This document shows positions 33,528 through 46,800 of a DNA stretch of 64,000 nt, one piece after another (the stretch's first letter is position 1; every line of letters begins with the position of its first letter). The position numbers and the translations under genes were made by a program. Under the pieces are notes generated by a model that did no database searches, was not told the DNA's origin, and was given only the letters and a program-made list of their open reading frames with translations. This DNA comes from Mytilus californianus (Eukaryota > Mollusca > Bivalvia > Mytilida > Mytilidae). The stretch lies in contig NW_026262648.1 in the NCBI RefSeq assembly GCF_021869535.1, forward strand, positions 744,001 to 808,000, given 5' to 3'.

Positions 33528-36500
33528 TCACCGATATAATAAATGGATCTTAAATATAAATTTAATACTAAACAGAAAACAATAAACTTGCGGAAAAGAT
33601 GTTATACCGCAAACAAAAGATGCAAAGGTTTTTGTACACCATATCCGGATTTCGACAATTAATGTCTCTTCAATGATGTTAGGAATCGAAACGGTATTTG
33701 GAAAGCCATACAATTTACCTCAATTTAAGATAGACTCCTGAATTTTGAGGAGTCAAAATAGGATGAACGGATCATATAAACCCGAAGGCAAATATAATAC
33801 AAGCCCAAACGAAAAAATATAAACAAGTCTAAATTGAAAACAACGTTCAAACCTATGATTGCGTTGGATAAAAACCGCAATTTTTATACGTGTGCATGCA
33901 AAAGAAATTTCTTGTTAGAGGGGTCTAAATACAGCACAGACAACATTTTCCAAAAGACAAAAAAAGTGAAAAAGTATATTTTAACAAAACGCATTTGACT
34001 AACAGGTCGAACAACAAATGTTCTTAAACCCTGCTGACTGCCATTGGCGATTGCCAAACAAACGGATCACCGATGTAATAAATGGATCTTAAATATAAAT
34101 TTAATACTAAACAGAAAACAATAAACTTGCGGAAAAGATGTTATACCGCAAACAAAAGGTGCAAAGGTTTTTGTACATCATATCCAGATTTCGACAATTA
34201 ATGTCTCTTCAGTGATGTTAGTATCGAAACGGTATTTGGAAAGCCATACAATTTACCTCAATTTCAGATAGACTCCTGAGTTTTGAGGAGTCAAAATAGG
34301 ATGAACGGATCATATAAACCCGAAGGCAAATATAATACAAGCCCAAACGAAAAAATATAAACAAGTCTAAATTGAAAACAACGTTCAAACCTATGATTGC
34401 GTTGGATAAAAACCGCAATTTTTATACGTGTGCATGCAAAACAAATTTCTTGTTAGAGGGGTCTAAATACAGCACAAACAACATTTTCCAAAAGACCAAA
34501 AAAGTGAAAAAGTATATTTTAACAAAACGCATTTGACTAACAGGTCGAACAACAAATGTTCTTAAACCCTGCTGACTGCCATTGGCGATTGCCAAATAAA
34601 CGGATCACCGATGTAATAAATGGATCTTAAATATAAATTTAATACTAAACAGAAAACAATAAACTTGCGGAAAAGATGTTATACCGCAAACAAAAGGTGC
34701 AAAGGTTTTTGTACACCATATCCGGATTTCGACAATTAATGTCTCTTCAATGATGTTAGGAATCGAAACGGTATTTGGAAAGCCATACAATTTACCTCAA
34801 TTTAAGATAGACTCCTGAATTTTGAGGAGTCAAAATAGGATGAACGGATCATATAAACCCGAAGGCAAATATAATACAAGCCCAAACGAAAAAATATAAA
34901 CAAGTCTAAATTGAAAACAACGTTCAAACCTATGATTGCGTTGGATAAAAACCGCAATTTTTATACGTGTGCATGCAAAACAAATTTCTTGTTAGAGGGG
35001 TCTAAATACAGCACAAACAACATTTTCCAAAAGACCAAAAAAGTGAAAAAGTATATTTTAACAAAACGCATTTGACTAACAGGTCGAACAACAAATGTTC
35101 TTAAACCCTGCTGACTGCCATTGGCGATTGCCAAATAAACGGATCACCGATATAATAAATGGATCTTAAATATAAATTTAATACTAAACAGAAAACAATA
35201 AACTTGCGGAAAAGATGTTATACCGCAAACAAAAGATGCAAAGGTTTTTGTACACCATATCCGGATTTCGACAATTAATGTCTCTTCAATGATGTTAGGA
35301 ATCGAAACGGTATTTGGAAAGCCATACAATTTACCTCAATTTAAGATAGACTCCTGAATTTTGAGGAGTCAAAATAGGATGAACGGATCATATAAACCCG
35401 AAGGCAAATATAATACAAGCCCAAACGAAAAAATATAAACAAGTCTAAATTGAAAACAACGTTCAAACCTATGATTGCGTTGGATAAAAACCGCAATTTT
35501 TATACGTGTGCATGCAAAAGAAATTTCTTGTTAGAGGGGTCTAAATACAGCACAGACAACATTTTCCAAAAGACAAAAAAAGTGAAAAAGTATATTTTAA
35601 AAAAACGCATTTGACTAACAGGTCGAACAACAAATGTTCTTAAACCCTGCTGACTGCCATTGGCGATTGCCAAACAAACGGATCACCGATGTAATAAATG
35701 GATCTTAAATATAAATTTAATACTAAACAGAAAACAATAAACTTGCGGAAAAGATGTTATACCGCAAACAAAAGGTGCAAAGGTTTTTGTACATCATATC
35801 CAGATTTCGACAATTAATGTCTCTTCAGTGATGTTAGTATCGAAACGGTATTTGGAAAGCCATACAATTTACCTCAATTTCAGATAGACTCCTGAGTTTT
35901 GAGGAGTCAAAATAGGATGAACGGATCATATAAACCCGAAGGCAAATATAATACAAGCCCAAACGAAAAAATATAAACAAGTCTAAATTGAAAACAACGT
36001 TCAAACCTATGATTGCGTTGGATAAAAACCGCAATTTTTATACGTGTGCATGCAAAACAAATTTCTTGTTAGAGGGGTCTAAATACAGCACAAACAACAT
36101 TTTCCAAAAGACCAAAAAAGTGAAAAAGTATATTTTAACAAAACGCATTTGACTAACAGGTCGAACAACAAATGTTCTTAAACCCTGCTGACTGCCATTG
36201 GCGATTGCCAAATAAACGGATCACCGATGTAATAAATGGATCTTAAATATAAATTTAATACTAAACAGAAAACAATAAACTTGCGGAAAAGATGTTATAC
36301 CGCAAACAAAAGGTGCAAAGGTTTTTATACACCATATCCGGATTTCGACAATTAATGTCTCTTCAATGATGTTAGGAATCGAAACGGTATTTGGAAAAAC
36401 ATACAATTTACCTCAATTTAAGATAGACTCCTGAATTTTGAGGAGTCAAAATAGGATGAACGGATCATATAAACCCGAGGGCAAATATAATACAAGCCCA

Positions 36501-36759
36501 AACGAAAAAATATAAACAAGTCTAAATTGAAAACAACGTTCAAACCTATGATTGCGTTGGATAAAAACCGCAATTTTTATACGTGTGCATGCAAAACAAA
36601 TTTCTTGTTAGAGGGGTCTAAATACAGCACAAACAACATTTTCCAAAAGACCAAAAAAGTGAAAAAGTATATTTTAACAAAACGCATTTGACTAACAGGT
36701 CGAACAACAAATGTTCTTAAACCCTGCTGACTGCCATTGGCGATTGCCAAACAAACGGA
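33528..36759. repeat. Higher-order repeat within the satellite: trimer of about 1616 bp, two copies
   Basis: Variant monomers at 33528-33713 and 34218-34418 reappear with the same diagnostic changes at 35144-35329 and 35834-36034, offset by exactly 1616 bp. One such change is the shortened GTTAGTATCGAAAC; another is a GAGTTTTG hairpin loop. A further variant (GGAAAAACATACAA) at about 36395 recurs at about 38551, 2156 bp on, indicating an overlapping tetramer shift. Confidence 0.75.
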
Positions 36760-38924
36760 TCACCGATGTAATAAATGGATCTTAAATATAAATTTAATAC
36801 TAAACAGAAAACAATAAACTTGCGGAAAAGATGTTATACCGCAAACAAAAGGTACAAATGTTTTTGTACATCATATCCGGATTTCGACAATTAATGTCTC
36901 TTCAGTGATGTTAGGAATCGAAACGGTATTTGGAAAGCCATACAATTTACCTCAATTTAGGATAGACTCCTGAATTTAGAGGAGTCAAAATAGGTTGAAC
37001 GGATCATATAAACCCGAAGGCAAATATAATACAAGCCCAAACGAAAAAATATAAACAAGTCTAAATTGAAAACAACGTTCAAACCTATGATTGCGTTGGA
37101 TAAAAACCGCAATTTTTATAGATGTGCATGCAAAACAAATTTCTTGTTAGAGGGGTCTAAATACAGCACAAACAACATTTTCCAAAAGACCAAAAAAGTG
37201 AAAAAGTATATTTTAACAAAACGCATTTGACTAACAGGTCGAACAACAAATGTTCTTAAACCCTGCTGACTGCCATTGGCGATTGCCAAATAAACGGATC
37301 ACCGATGTAATAAATGGATCTTAAATATAAATTTAATACTAAACAGAAAACAATAAACTTGCGGAAAAGATGTTATACCGCAAACAAAAGGTGCAAAGGT
37401 TTTTGTACACCATATCCGGATTTCGACAATTAATGTCTCTTCAATGATGTTAGGAATCGAAACGGTATTTGGAAAGCCATACAATTTACCTCAATTTAAG
37501 ATAGACTCCTGAATTTTGAGGAGTCAAAATAGGATGAACGGATCATATAAACCCGAAGGCAAATATAATACAAGCCCAAACGAAAAAATATAAACAAGTC
37601 TAAATTGAAAACAACGTTCAAACCTATGATTGCGTTGGATAAAAACCGCAATTTTTATACGTGTGCATGCAAAAGAAATTTCTTGTTAGAGGGGTCTAAA
37701 TACAGCACAGACAACATTTTCCGAAAGACAAAAAAAGTGAAAAAGTATATTTTAACAAAACGCATTTGACTAACAGGTCGAACAACAAATGTTCTTAAAC
37801 CCTGCTGACTGCCATTGGCGATTGCCAAACAAACGGATCACCGATGTAATAAATGGATCTTAAATATAAATTTAATACTAAACAGAAAACAATAAACTTG
37901 CGGAAAAGATGTTATACCGCAAACAAAAGGTGCAAAGGTTTTTGTACATCATATCCAGATTTCGACAATTAATGTCTCTTCAGTGATGTTAGGAATCGAA
38001 ACGGTATTTGGAAAGCCATACAATTTACCTCAATTTCAGATAGACTCCTGAGTTTTGAGGAGTCAAAATAGGATGAACGGATCATATAAACCCGAAGGCA
38101 AATATAATACAAGCCCAAACGAAAAAATATAAACAAGTCTAAATTGAAAACAACGTTCAAACCTATGATTGCGTTGGATAAAAACCGCAATTTTTATACG
38201 TGTGCATGCAAAACAAATTTCTTGTTAGAGGGGTCTAAATACAGCACAAACAACATTTTCCAAAAGACCAAAAAAGTGAAAAAGTATATTTTAACAAAAC
38301 GCATTTGACTAACAGGTCGAACAACAAATGTTCTTAAACCCTGCTGACTGCCATTGGCGATTGCCAAATAAACGGATCACCGATGTAATAAATGGATCTT
38401 AAATATAAATTTAATACTAAACAGAAAACAATAAACTTGCGGAAAAGATGTTATACCGCAAACAAAAGGTGCAAAGGTTTTTATACACCATATCCGGATT
38501 TCGACAATTAATGTCTCTTCAATGATGTTAGGAATCGAAACGGTATTTGGAAAAACATACAATTTACCTCAATTTAAGATAGACTCCTGAATTTTGAGGA
38601 GTCAAAATAGGATGAACGGATCATATAAACCCGAGGGCAAATATAATACAAGCCCAAACGAAAAAATATAAACAAGTCTAAATTGAAAACAACGTTCAAA
38701 CCTATGATTGCGTTGGATAAAAACCGCAATTTTTATACGTGTGCATGCAAAACAAATTTCTTGTTAGAGGGGTCTAAATACAGCACAAACAACATTGTCC
38801 AAAAGACAAAAAAAGTGAAAAAGTATATTTTAACAAAACGCATTTGACTAACAGGTCGAACAACAAATGTTCTTAAACCCTGCTGACTGCCATTGGCGAT
38901 TGCCAAATAAACGGATCACCGATG

Positions 38925-39355
38925 ATTGATTGATTGATTGATTGTTGGTTGCTTAACGTCCAGTGGCAAATATTTCATGCATATTCAGGACGAGAACAAA
39001 TTAACAATAAATACAATAGGTAGGTTCTGTAATAGGGGCTTCCGGGATTAAAGTCGGAGAAATTTAGACTGCCACGGGAAATGAGGGTATATTGGATAGG
39101 GGCAGAAATTTAGCCTTGCAACAGGTCACCTACGGACCCCTCAAAGAGTTGTTGCAAGGGTTCTTTACGTGCAAAGAGCGTGGCACTCTCTTTACACGAG
39201 GCATCGGAGTTAACGTCCCCATTCTGACCGGACGTGGCTGCAAATTTGTACATCCCGCACAGCCAAACGGACGCCCCACTTTAGCAAGGGTTTTACTGCC
39301 GGTCGGAGGAAGACCAATGGTGACCATACTTCTATTCCCCAGTCACCCTTGGGGG
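38925..39355 (-). mobile_element. SINE-like retroposon, copy 2, inserted in the satellite
   Basis: Same element as 16193-16619. It interrupts a monomer and is flanked by the 14-bp target-site duplication ACGGATCACCGATG at 38911-38924 and 39356-39369. The (ATTG)n end at 38925 is the 3' tail read on the minus strand. The two opposing frames of 65-108 codons across the body are not supported as genes. Confidence 0.85.
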
Positions 39356-42300
39356 ACGGATCACCGATGTAATAAATGGATCTTAAATATAAATTTAATA
39401 CTAAACAGAAAACAATAAACTTGCGGAAAAGATGTTATACCGCAAACAAAAGGTGCAAAGGTTTTTGTACACCATATCCGGATTTCGACAATTAATGTCT
39501 CTTCAATGATGTTAGGAATCGAAATGGTATTTGGAAAGCCATACTATTTACCTCAATTTAGGATAGACTCCTGAATTTTGAGGAGTCAAAATAGGATGAA
39601 CGGATCATATAAACCCGAAGGCAAATATAATACAAGCCCAAACGAAAAAATATAAACAAGTCTAAATTGAAAACAACGTTCAAACCTATGATTGCGTTGG
39701 ATAAAAACCGCAATTTTTATACGTGTGCATGCAAAACAAATTTCTTGTTAGAGGGGTCTAAATACAGCACAAACAACATTTTCAAAAAGACCAAAAAAGT
39801 GAAAAAGTATATTTTAACAAAACGCATTTGACTAACAGGTCGAACAACAAATGTTCTTAAACCCTGCTGACTGCCATTGGCGATTGCCAAATAAACGGAT
39901 CACCGATGTAATAAATGGATCTTAAATATAAATTTAATACTAAACAGAAAACAATAAATTTGCGGAAAAGATGTTATACCGCAAACAAAAGGTGCAAAGG
40001 TTTTTGTACACCATATCCGGATTTCGACAATTAATGTCTCTTCAGTGATGTTAGGAATAGAAACGGTATTTGGAAAGCCATACAATTTACCTCAATTTAG
40101 GATAGACTCCTGAATTTTGAGGAGTCAAAATAGGATGAACGGATCATATAAACCCGAAGGCAAATATAATACAAGCCCAAACGAAAAAATATAAACAAGT
40201 CTAAATTGAAAACAACGTTCAAACCTATGATTGCGTTGGATAAAAACCGCAATTTTTATACGTGTGCATGCAAAACAAATTTCTTGTTAGAGGGGTCTAA
40301 ATACAGCACAAACAACATTTTCCAAAAGACCAAAAAAGTAAAAAAGTATATTTTAACAAAACGCATTTGACTAACAGGTCGAACAACAAATGTTCTTAAA
40401 CCCTGCTGACTGCCATTGGCGATTGCCAAATAAACGGATCACAGATGTAATAAATGGATCTTAGATATAAATTTAACACTAAACAGAAAACAATAAACTT
40501 GCGGAAAAGATGTTATACCGCAAACAAAAAGTGCAAAGTTTTTTGTACACCATATCCGGATTTCGACAATTAATGTCTCTTCAGTGATGTTAGGAATCGA
40601 AACGGTATTTGGAAAGCCATACAATTTACCTCAATTTAGGATAGACTCCTGAATTTTGAGGAGTCAAAATAGGATGAACGGATCATATAAACCCGAAGGC
40701 AAATATAATACAAGCCCAAACGAAAAAATATAAACAAGTGTAAATTGAAAACAACGTTCAAACCTATGATTGTGTTGGATAAAAACCGCAATTTTTATAC
40801 GTGTGCATGCAAAACAAATTTCTTGTTAGAGGGGTCTAAATACAGCACAAACAACATTTTCCAAAAGACCAAAAAAGTGAAAAAGTATATTTTAACAAAA
40901 CGCATTTGACTAACAGGTCGAACAACACATGTTCTTAAACCCTGCTGACTGCTATTGGCGATTGCCAAATAAACGGATCACCGATGTAATAAATGGATCT
41001 TAAATATAAATTTAATACTAGACAGAAAACAATGAATTTGCGGAAAAGATGTTATACCGCAAACAAAAGGTGCAAAGGTTTTTGTACACCATATCCGGAT
41101 TTCGACAATTAATGTCTCTTCAGTGATGTTAGGAATCGAAACGGTATTTGGAAAGCCATACAATTTACCTCAATTTAGGATAGACTCCTGAATTTTGAGG
41201 AGTCAAAATAGGATGAACGGATCATATAAACCCGAAGGCAAATATAATACAAGCCCAAACGAAAAAATATAAACAAGTGTAAATTGAAAACAACGTTCAA
41301 ACCTATGATTGCGTTGGATAAAAACCGCAATTTTTATACGTGTGCATGCAAAACAAATTTCTTGTTAGAGGGGTCTAAATACAACACAAACAACATTTTC
41401 CAAAAGACCAAAAAAGTGAAAAAGTATATTTTAACAAAACGCATTTGACTAACAGGTCGAACAACAAATGTTCTTAAACCCTGCTGACTGCCATTGGCGA
41501 TTGCCAAATAAACGGATCACCGATGTAATAAATGGATCTTAGATATAAATTTAACACTAAACAGAAAACAATAAACTTGCGGAAAAGATGTTATACAGCA
41601 AACAAAAGGTGCAAAGATTTTTTGTACACCATATCCGGATTTCGACAATTAATGTCTCTTCAGTGATGTTAAGAATCGAAACGGTATTTGGAAAGCCATA
41701 CAATTTACCTCAATTTAGGATAGACTCCTGAATTTTGAGGAGTCAAAATAGAATGAACGGATCATATAAACCCGAAGGCAAATATAATACAAGCCCAAAC
41801 GAAAAAATATAAACAAGTCTAAATTGAAAACAACGTTCAAACCTATGATTGCGTTGGATAAAAACCGCAATTTTTATACATGTGCATGCAAAACAAATTT
41901 CTTGTTAGAGGGGTCTAAATACAGCACAAACAACATTTTCCAAAAGACCAAAAAAGTGAAAAAGTATATTTTAACAAAACGCATTTGACTAACAGGTCGA
42001 ACAACAAATGTTCTTAAACCCTGCTGACTGCCATTGGCGATTGCCAAATAAACGGATCACCGATGTAATAAATGGATCTTAGATATAAATTTAACACTAA
42101 ACAGAAAACAATAAACTTGCGGAAAAGATGTTATACAGCAAACAAAAGGTGCAAAGGTTTTTTGTACACCATATCCGGATTTCGACAATTAATGTCTCTT
42201 CAGTGATGTTAGGAATCGAAACGGTATTTGGAAAGCCATACAATTTACCTCAATTTAGGATAGACTCCTGAATTTTGAGGAGTCAAAATAGGATGAACGG

Positions 42301-43806
42301 ATCATATAAACCCGAAGGCAAATATAATACAAGCCCAAACGAAAAAATATAAACAAGTCTAAATTGAAAACAACGTTCAAACCTATGATTGCGTTGGATA
42401 AAAACCGCAATTTTTATACATGTGCATGCAAAACAAATTTCTTGTTAGAGGGGTCTAAATACAGCACAAACAACATTTTCCAAAAGACCAAAAAAGTGAT
42501 AAAGTATATTTTAACAAAACGCATTTGACTAACAGGTCGAACAACAAATGTTCTTAAACCCTGCTGACTGCCATTGGCGATTGCCAAATAAACGGATCAC
42601 CGATGTAATAAATGGATCTTAGATATAAATTTAACACTAAACAGAAAACAATAAACTTGCGGAAAAGATGTTATACCGCAAACAAAAGGTGCAAAGGTTT
42701 TTGTACACCATATCCGGATTTCGACAATTAATGTCTCTTCAGTGGTGTTAGGAATCGAAACGGTATTTGGAAAGCCATACAATTTACCTCAATTTAGGAT
42801 AGACTCCTGAATTTTGAGGAGTCAAAATAGGATGAACGGATCATATAAACCCGAAGGCAAATATAATACAAGCCCAAACGAAAAAATATAAACAAGTGTA
42901 AATTGAAAACAACGTTCAAACCTATGATTGTGTTGGATAAAAACCGCAATTTTTATACGTGTGCATGCAAAACAAATTTCTTGTTAGAGGGGTCTAAATA
43001 CAGCACAAACAACATTTTCCAAAAGACCAAAAAAGTGAAAAAGTATATTTTAACAAAACGCATTTGACTAACAGGTCGAACAACACATGTTCTTAAACCC
43101 TGGTGACTGCTATTGGCGATTGCCAAATAAACGGATCACCGATGTAATAAATGGATCTTAAATATAAATATAATACTAGACAGAAAACAATGAATTTGCG
43201 GAAAAGATGTTATACCGCAAACAAAAGGTGCAAAGGTTTTTGTACACCATATCCGGATTTCGACAATTAATGTCTCTTCAGTGATGTTAGGAATCGAAAC
43301 GGTATTTGGAAAGCCATACAATTTACCTCAATTTAGGATAGACTCCTGAATTTTGAGGAGTCAAAATAGAATGAACGGATCATATAAACCCGAAGGCAAA
43401 TATAATACAAGCCCAAACGAAAAAATATAAACAAGTCTAAATTGAAAACAACGTTCAAACCTATGATTGCGTTGGATAAAAACCGCAATTTTTATACATG
43501 TGCATGCAAAACAAATTTTTTGTTAGAGGGGTCTAAATACAGCACAAACAACATTTTCCAAAAGACCAAAAAAGTGAAAAAGTATATTTTAACAAAACGC
43601 ATTTGACTAACAGGTCGAACAACAAATGTTCTTAAACCCTGCTGACTGCCATTGGCGATTGCCAAATAAACGGATCACCGATGTAATAAATGGATCTTAG
43701 ATATAAATTTAACACTAAACAGAAAACATTAAACTTGCGGAAAAGATGTTATACAGCAAACAAAAGGTGCAAAGGTTTTTTGTACACCATATCCGGATTT
43801 CGACAA

Positions 43807-46800
43807 TTAATGTCTCTTCAGTGATGTTAGGAATCGAAACGGTATTTGGAAAGCCATACAATTCACCTCAATTTTGGATAGACTCCTGAATTTTGAGGAG
43901 TCAAAATAGGATGAACGGATCATATAAACCCGAAGGCAAATATAATACAAGCCCAAACGAAAAAATATAAACAAGTGTAAATTGAAAACAACGTTCAAAC
44001 CTATGCTTGCGTTGGATAAAAACCGCAATTTTTATATGTGTGCATGCAAAACAAATTTCTTGTTAGAGGGGTCTAAATACAGCACAAACAACATTTTCCA
44101 AAAGACCAAAAAAGTGAAAAAGTATATTTTAACAAAACGCATTTGACTAACAGGTCGAACAACAAATGTTCTTAAACCCTGCTGACTGCCATTGGCGATT
44201 GCCAAATAAACGGATCACCGATGTAATAAATGGATCTTAGATATAAATTTAACACTAAACAGAAAACAATAAACTTGCGGAAAAGATGTTATACAGCAAA
44301 CAAAAGGTGCAAAGGTTTTTTGTACACCATATCCGGATTTCGACAATTAATGTCTCTTCAGTGATGTTAGGAATCGAAACGGTATTTGGAAAGCCATACA
44401 ATTTACCTCAATTTAGGATAGACTCCTGAATTTTGAGGAGTCAAAATAGGATGAACGGATCATATAAACCCGAAGGCAAATATAATACAAGCCCAAACGA
44501 AAAAATATAAACAAGTCTAAATTGAAAACAACGTTCAAACCTATGATTGCGTTGGATAAAAACCGCAATTTTTATACATGTGCATGCAAAACAAATTTCT
44601 TGTTAGAGGGGTCTAAATACAGCACAAACAACATTTTCCAAAAGACCAAAAAAGTGATAAAGTATATTTTAACAAAACGCATTTGACTAACAGGTCGAAC
44701 AACAAATGTTCTTAAACCCTGCTGACTGCCATTGGCGATTGCCAAATAAACGGATCACCGATGTAATAAATGGATCTTAAATATCAATTTAACAGTAAAC
44801 AGAAAACAATAAACTTGCGGAAAAGATGTTATACCGCAAACAAAAGGTGCAAAGGTTTTTGTACACCATATCCGGATTTCGACAATTAATGTCTCTTCAG
44901 TGATGTTAGGAATCGAAACGGTATTTGGAAAGCCATACAATTTACCTCAATTTAGGATAGACTCCTGAATTTTGAGGAGTCAAAATAGAATGAACGGATC
45001 ATATAAACCCGAAGGCAAATATAATACAAGCCCAAACGAAAAAATATAAACAAGTCTAAATTGAAAACAACGTTCAAACCTATGATTGCGTTGGATAAAA
45101 ACCGCAATTTTTATACATGTGCATGCAAAACAAATTTCTTGTTAGAGGGGTCTAAATACAGCACAAACAACATTTTCCAAAAGACCAAAAAAGTGAAAAA
45201 GTATATTTTAACAAAACGCATTTGACTAACAGGTCGAACAACAAATGTTCTTAAACCCTGCTGACTGCCATTGGCGATTGCCAAATAAACGGATCACCGA
45301 TGTAATAAATGGATCTTAGATATAAATTTAACACTAAACAGAAAACATTAAACTTGCGGAAAAGATGTTATACAGCAAACAAAAGGTGCAAAGGTTTTTT
45401 GTACACCATATCCGGATTTCGACAATTAATGTCTCTTCAGTGATGTTAGGAATCGAAACGGTATTTGGAAAGCCATACAATTCACCTCAATTTTGGATAG
45501 ACTCCTGAATTTTGAGGAGTCAAAATAGGATGAACGGATCATATAAACCCGAAGGCAAATATAATACAAGCCCAAACGAAAAAATATAAACAAGTGTAAA
45601 TTGAAAACAACGTTCAAACCTATGCTTGCGTTGGATAAAAACCGCAATTTTTATATGTGTGCATGCAAAACAAATTTCTTGTTAGAGGGGTCTAAATACA
45701 GCACAAACAACATTTTCCAAAAGACCAAAAAAGTGAAAAAGTATATTTTAACAAAACGCATTTGACTAACAGGTCGAACAACAAATGTTCTTAAACCCTG
45801 CTGACTGCCATTGGCGATTGCCAAATAAACGGATCACCGATGTAATAAATGGATCTTAGATATAAATTTAACACTAAACAGAAAACAATAAACTTGCGGA
45901 AAAGATGTTATACAGCAAACAAAAGGTGCAAAGGTTTTTTGTACACCATATCCGGATTTCGACGATTAATGTCTCTTCAGTGATGTTAGGAATCGAAACG
46001 GTATTTGGAAAGCCATACAATTTACCTCAATTTAGGATAGACTCCTGAATTTTGAGGAGTCAAAATAGGATGAACGGATCATATAAACCCGAAGGCAAAT
46101 ATAATACAAGCCCAAACGAAAAAATATAAACAAGTCTAAATTGAAAACAACGTTCAAACCTATGATTGCGTTGGATAAAAACCGCAATTTTTATACATGT
46201 GCATGCAAAACAAATTTCTTGTTAGAGGGGTCTAAATACAGCACAAACAACATTTTCCAAAAGACCAAAAAAGTGATAAAGTATATTTTAACAAAACGCA
46301 TTTGACTAACAGGTCGAACAACAAATGTTCTTAAACCCTGCTGACTGCCATTGGCGATTGCCAAATAAACGGATCACCGATGTAATAAATGGATCTTAGA
46401 TATAAATTTAACACTAAACAGAAAACAATAAACTTGCGGAAAAGATGTTATACCGCAAACAAAAGGTGCAAAGGTTTTTGTACACCATATCCGGATTTCG
46501 ACAATTAATGTCTCTTCAGTGGTGTTAGGAATCGAAACGGTATTTGGAAAGCCATACAATTTACCTCAATTTAGGATAGACTCCTGAATTGTGAGGAGTC
46601 AAAATAGGATGAACGGATCATATAAACCCGAAGGCAAATATAATACAAGCCCAAACGAAAAAATATAACAAGTCTAAATTGAAAACAACGTTCAAACCTA
46701 TGATTGCGTTGGATAAAAACCGCAATTTTTATACATGTGCATGCAAAACAAATTTCTTGTTAGAGGGGTCTAAATACAGCACAAACAACATTTTCCAAAA

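Noticed and set aside
39092-39418. 108-residue plus-strand frame and its antisense 65-residue partner as genes
   Set aside because: Both lie in the SINE-like element and are found in all copies. The frame runs out of the insertion into satellite sequence, and it is truncated in copy 1.
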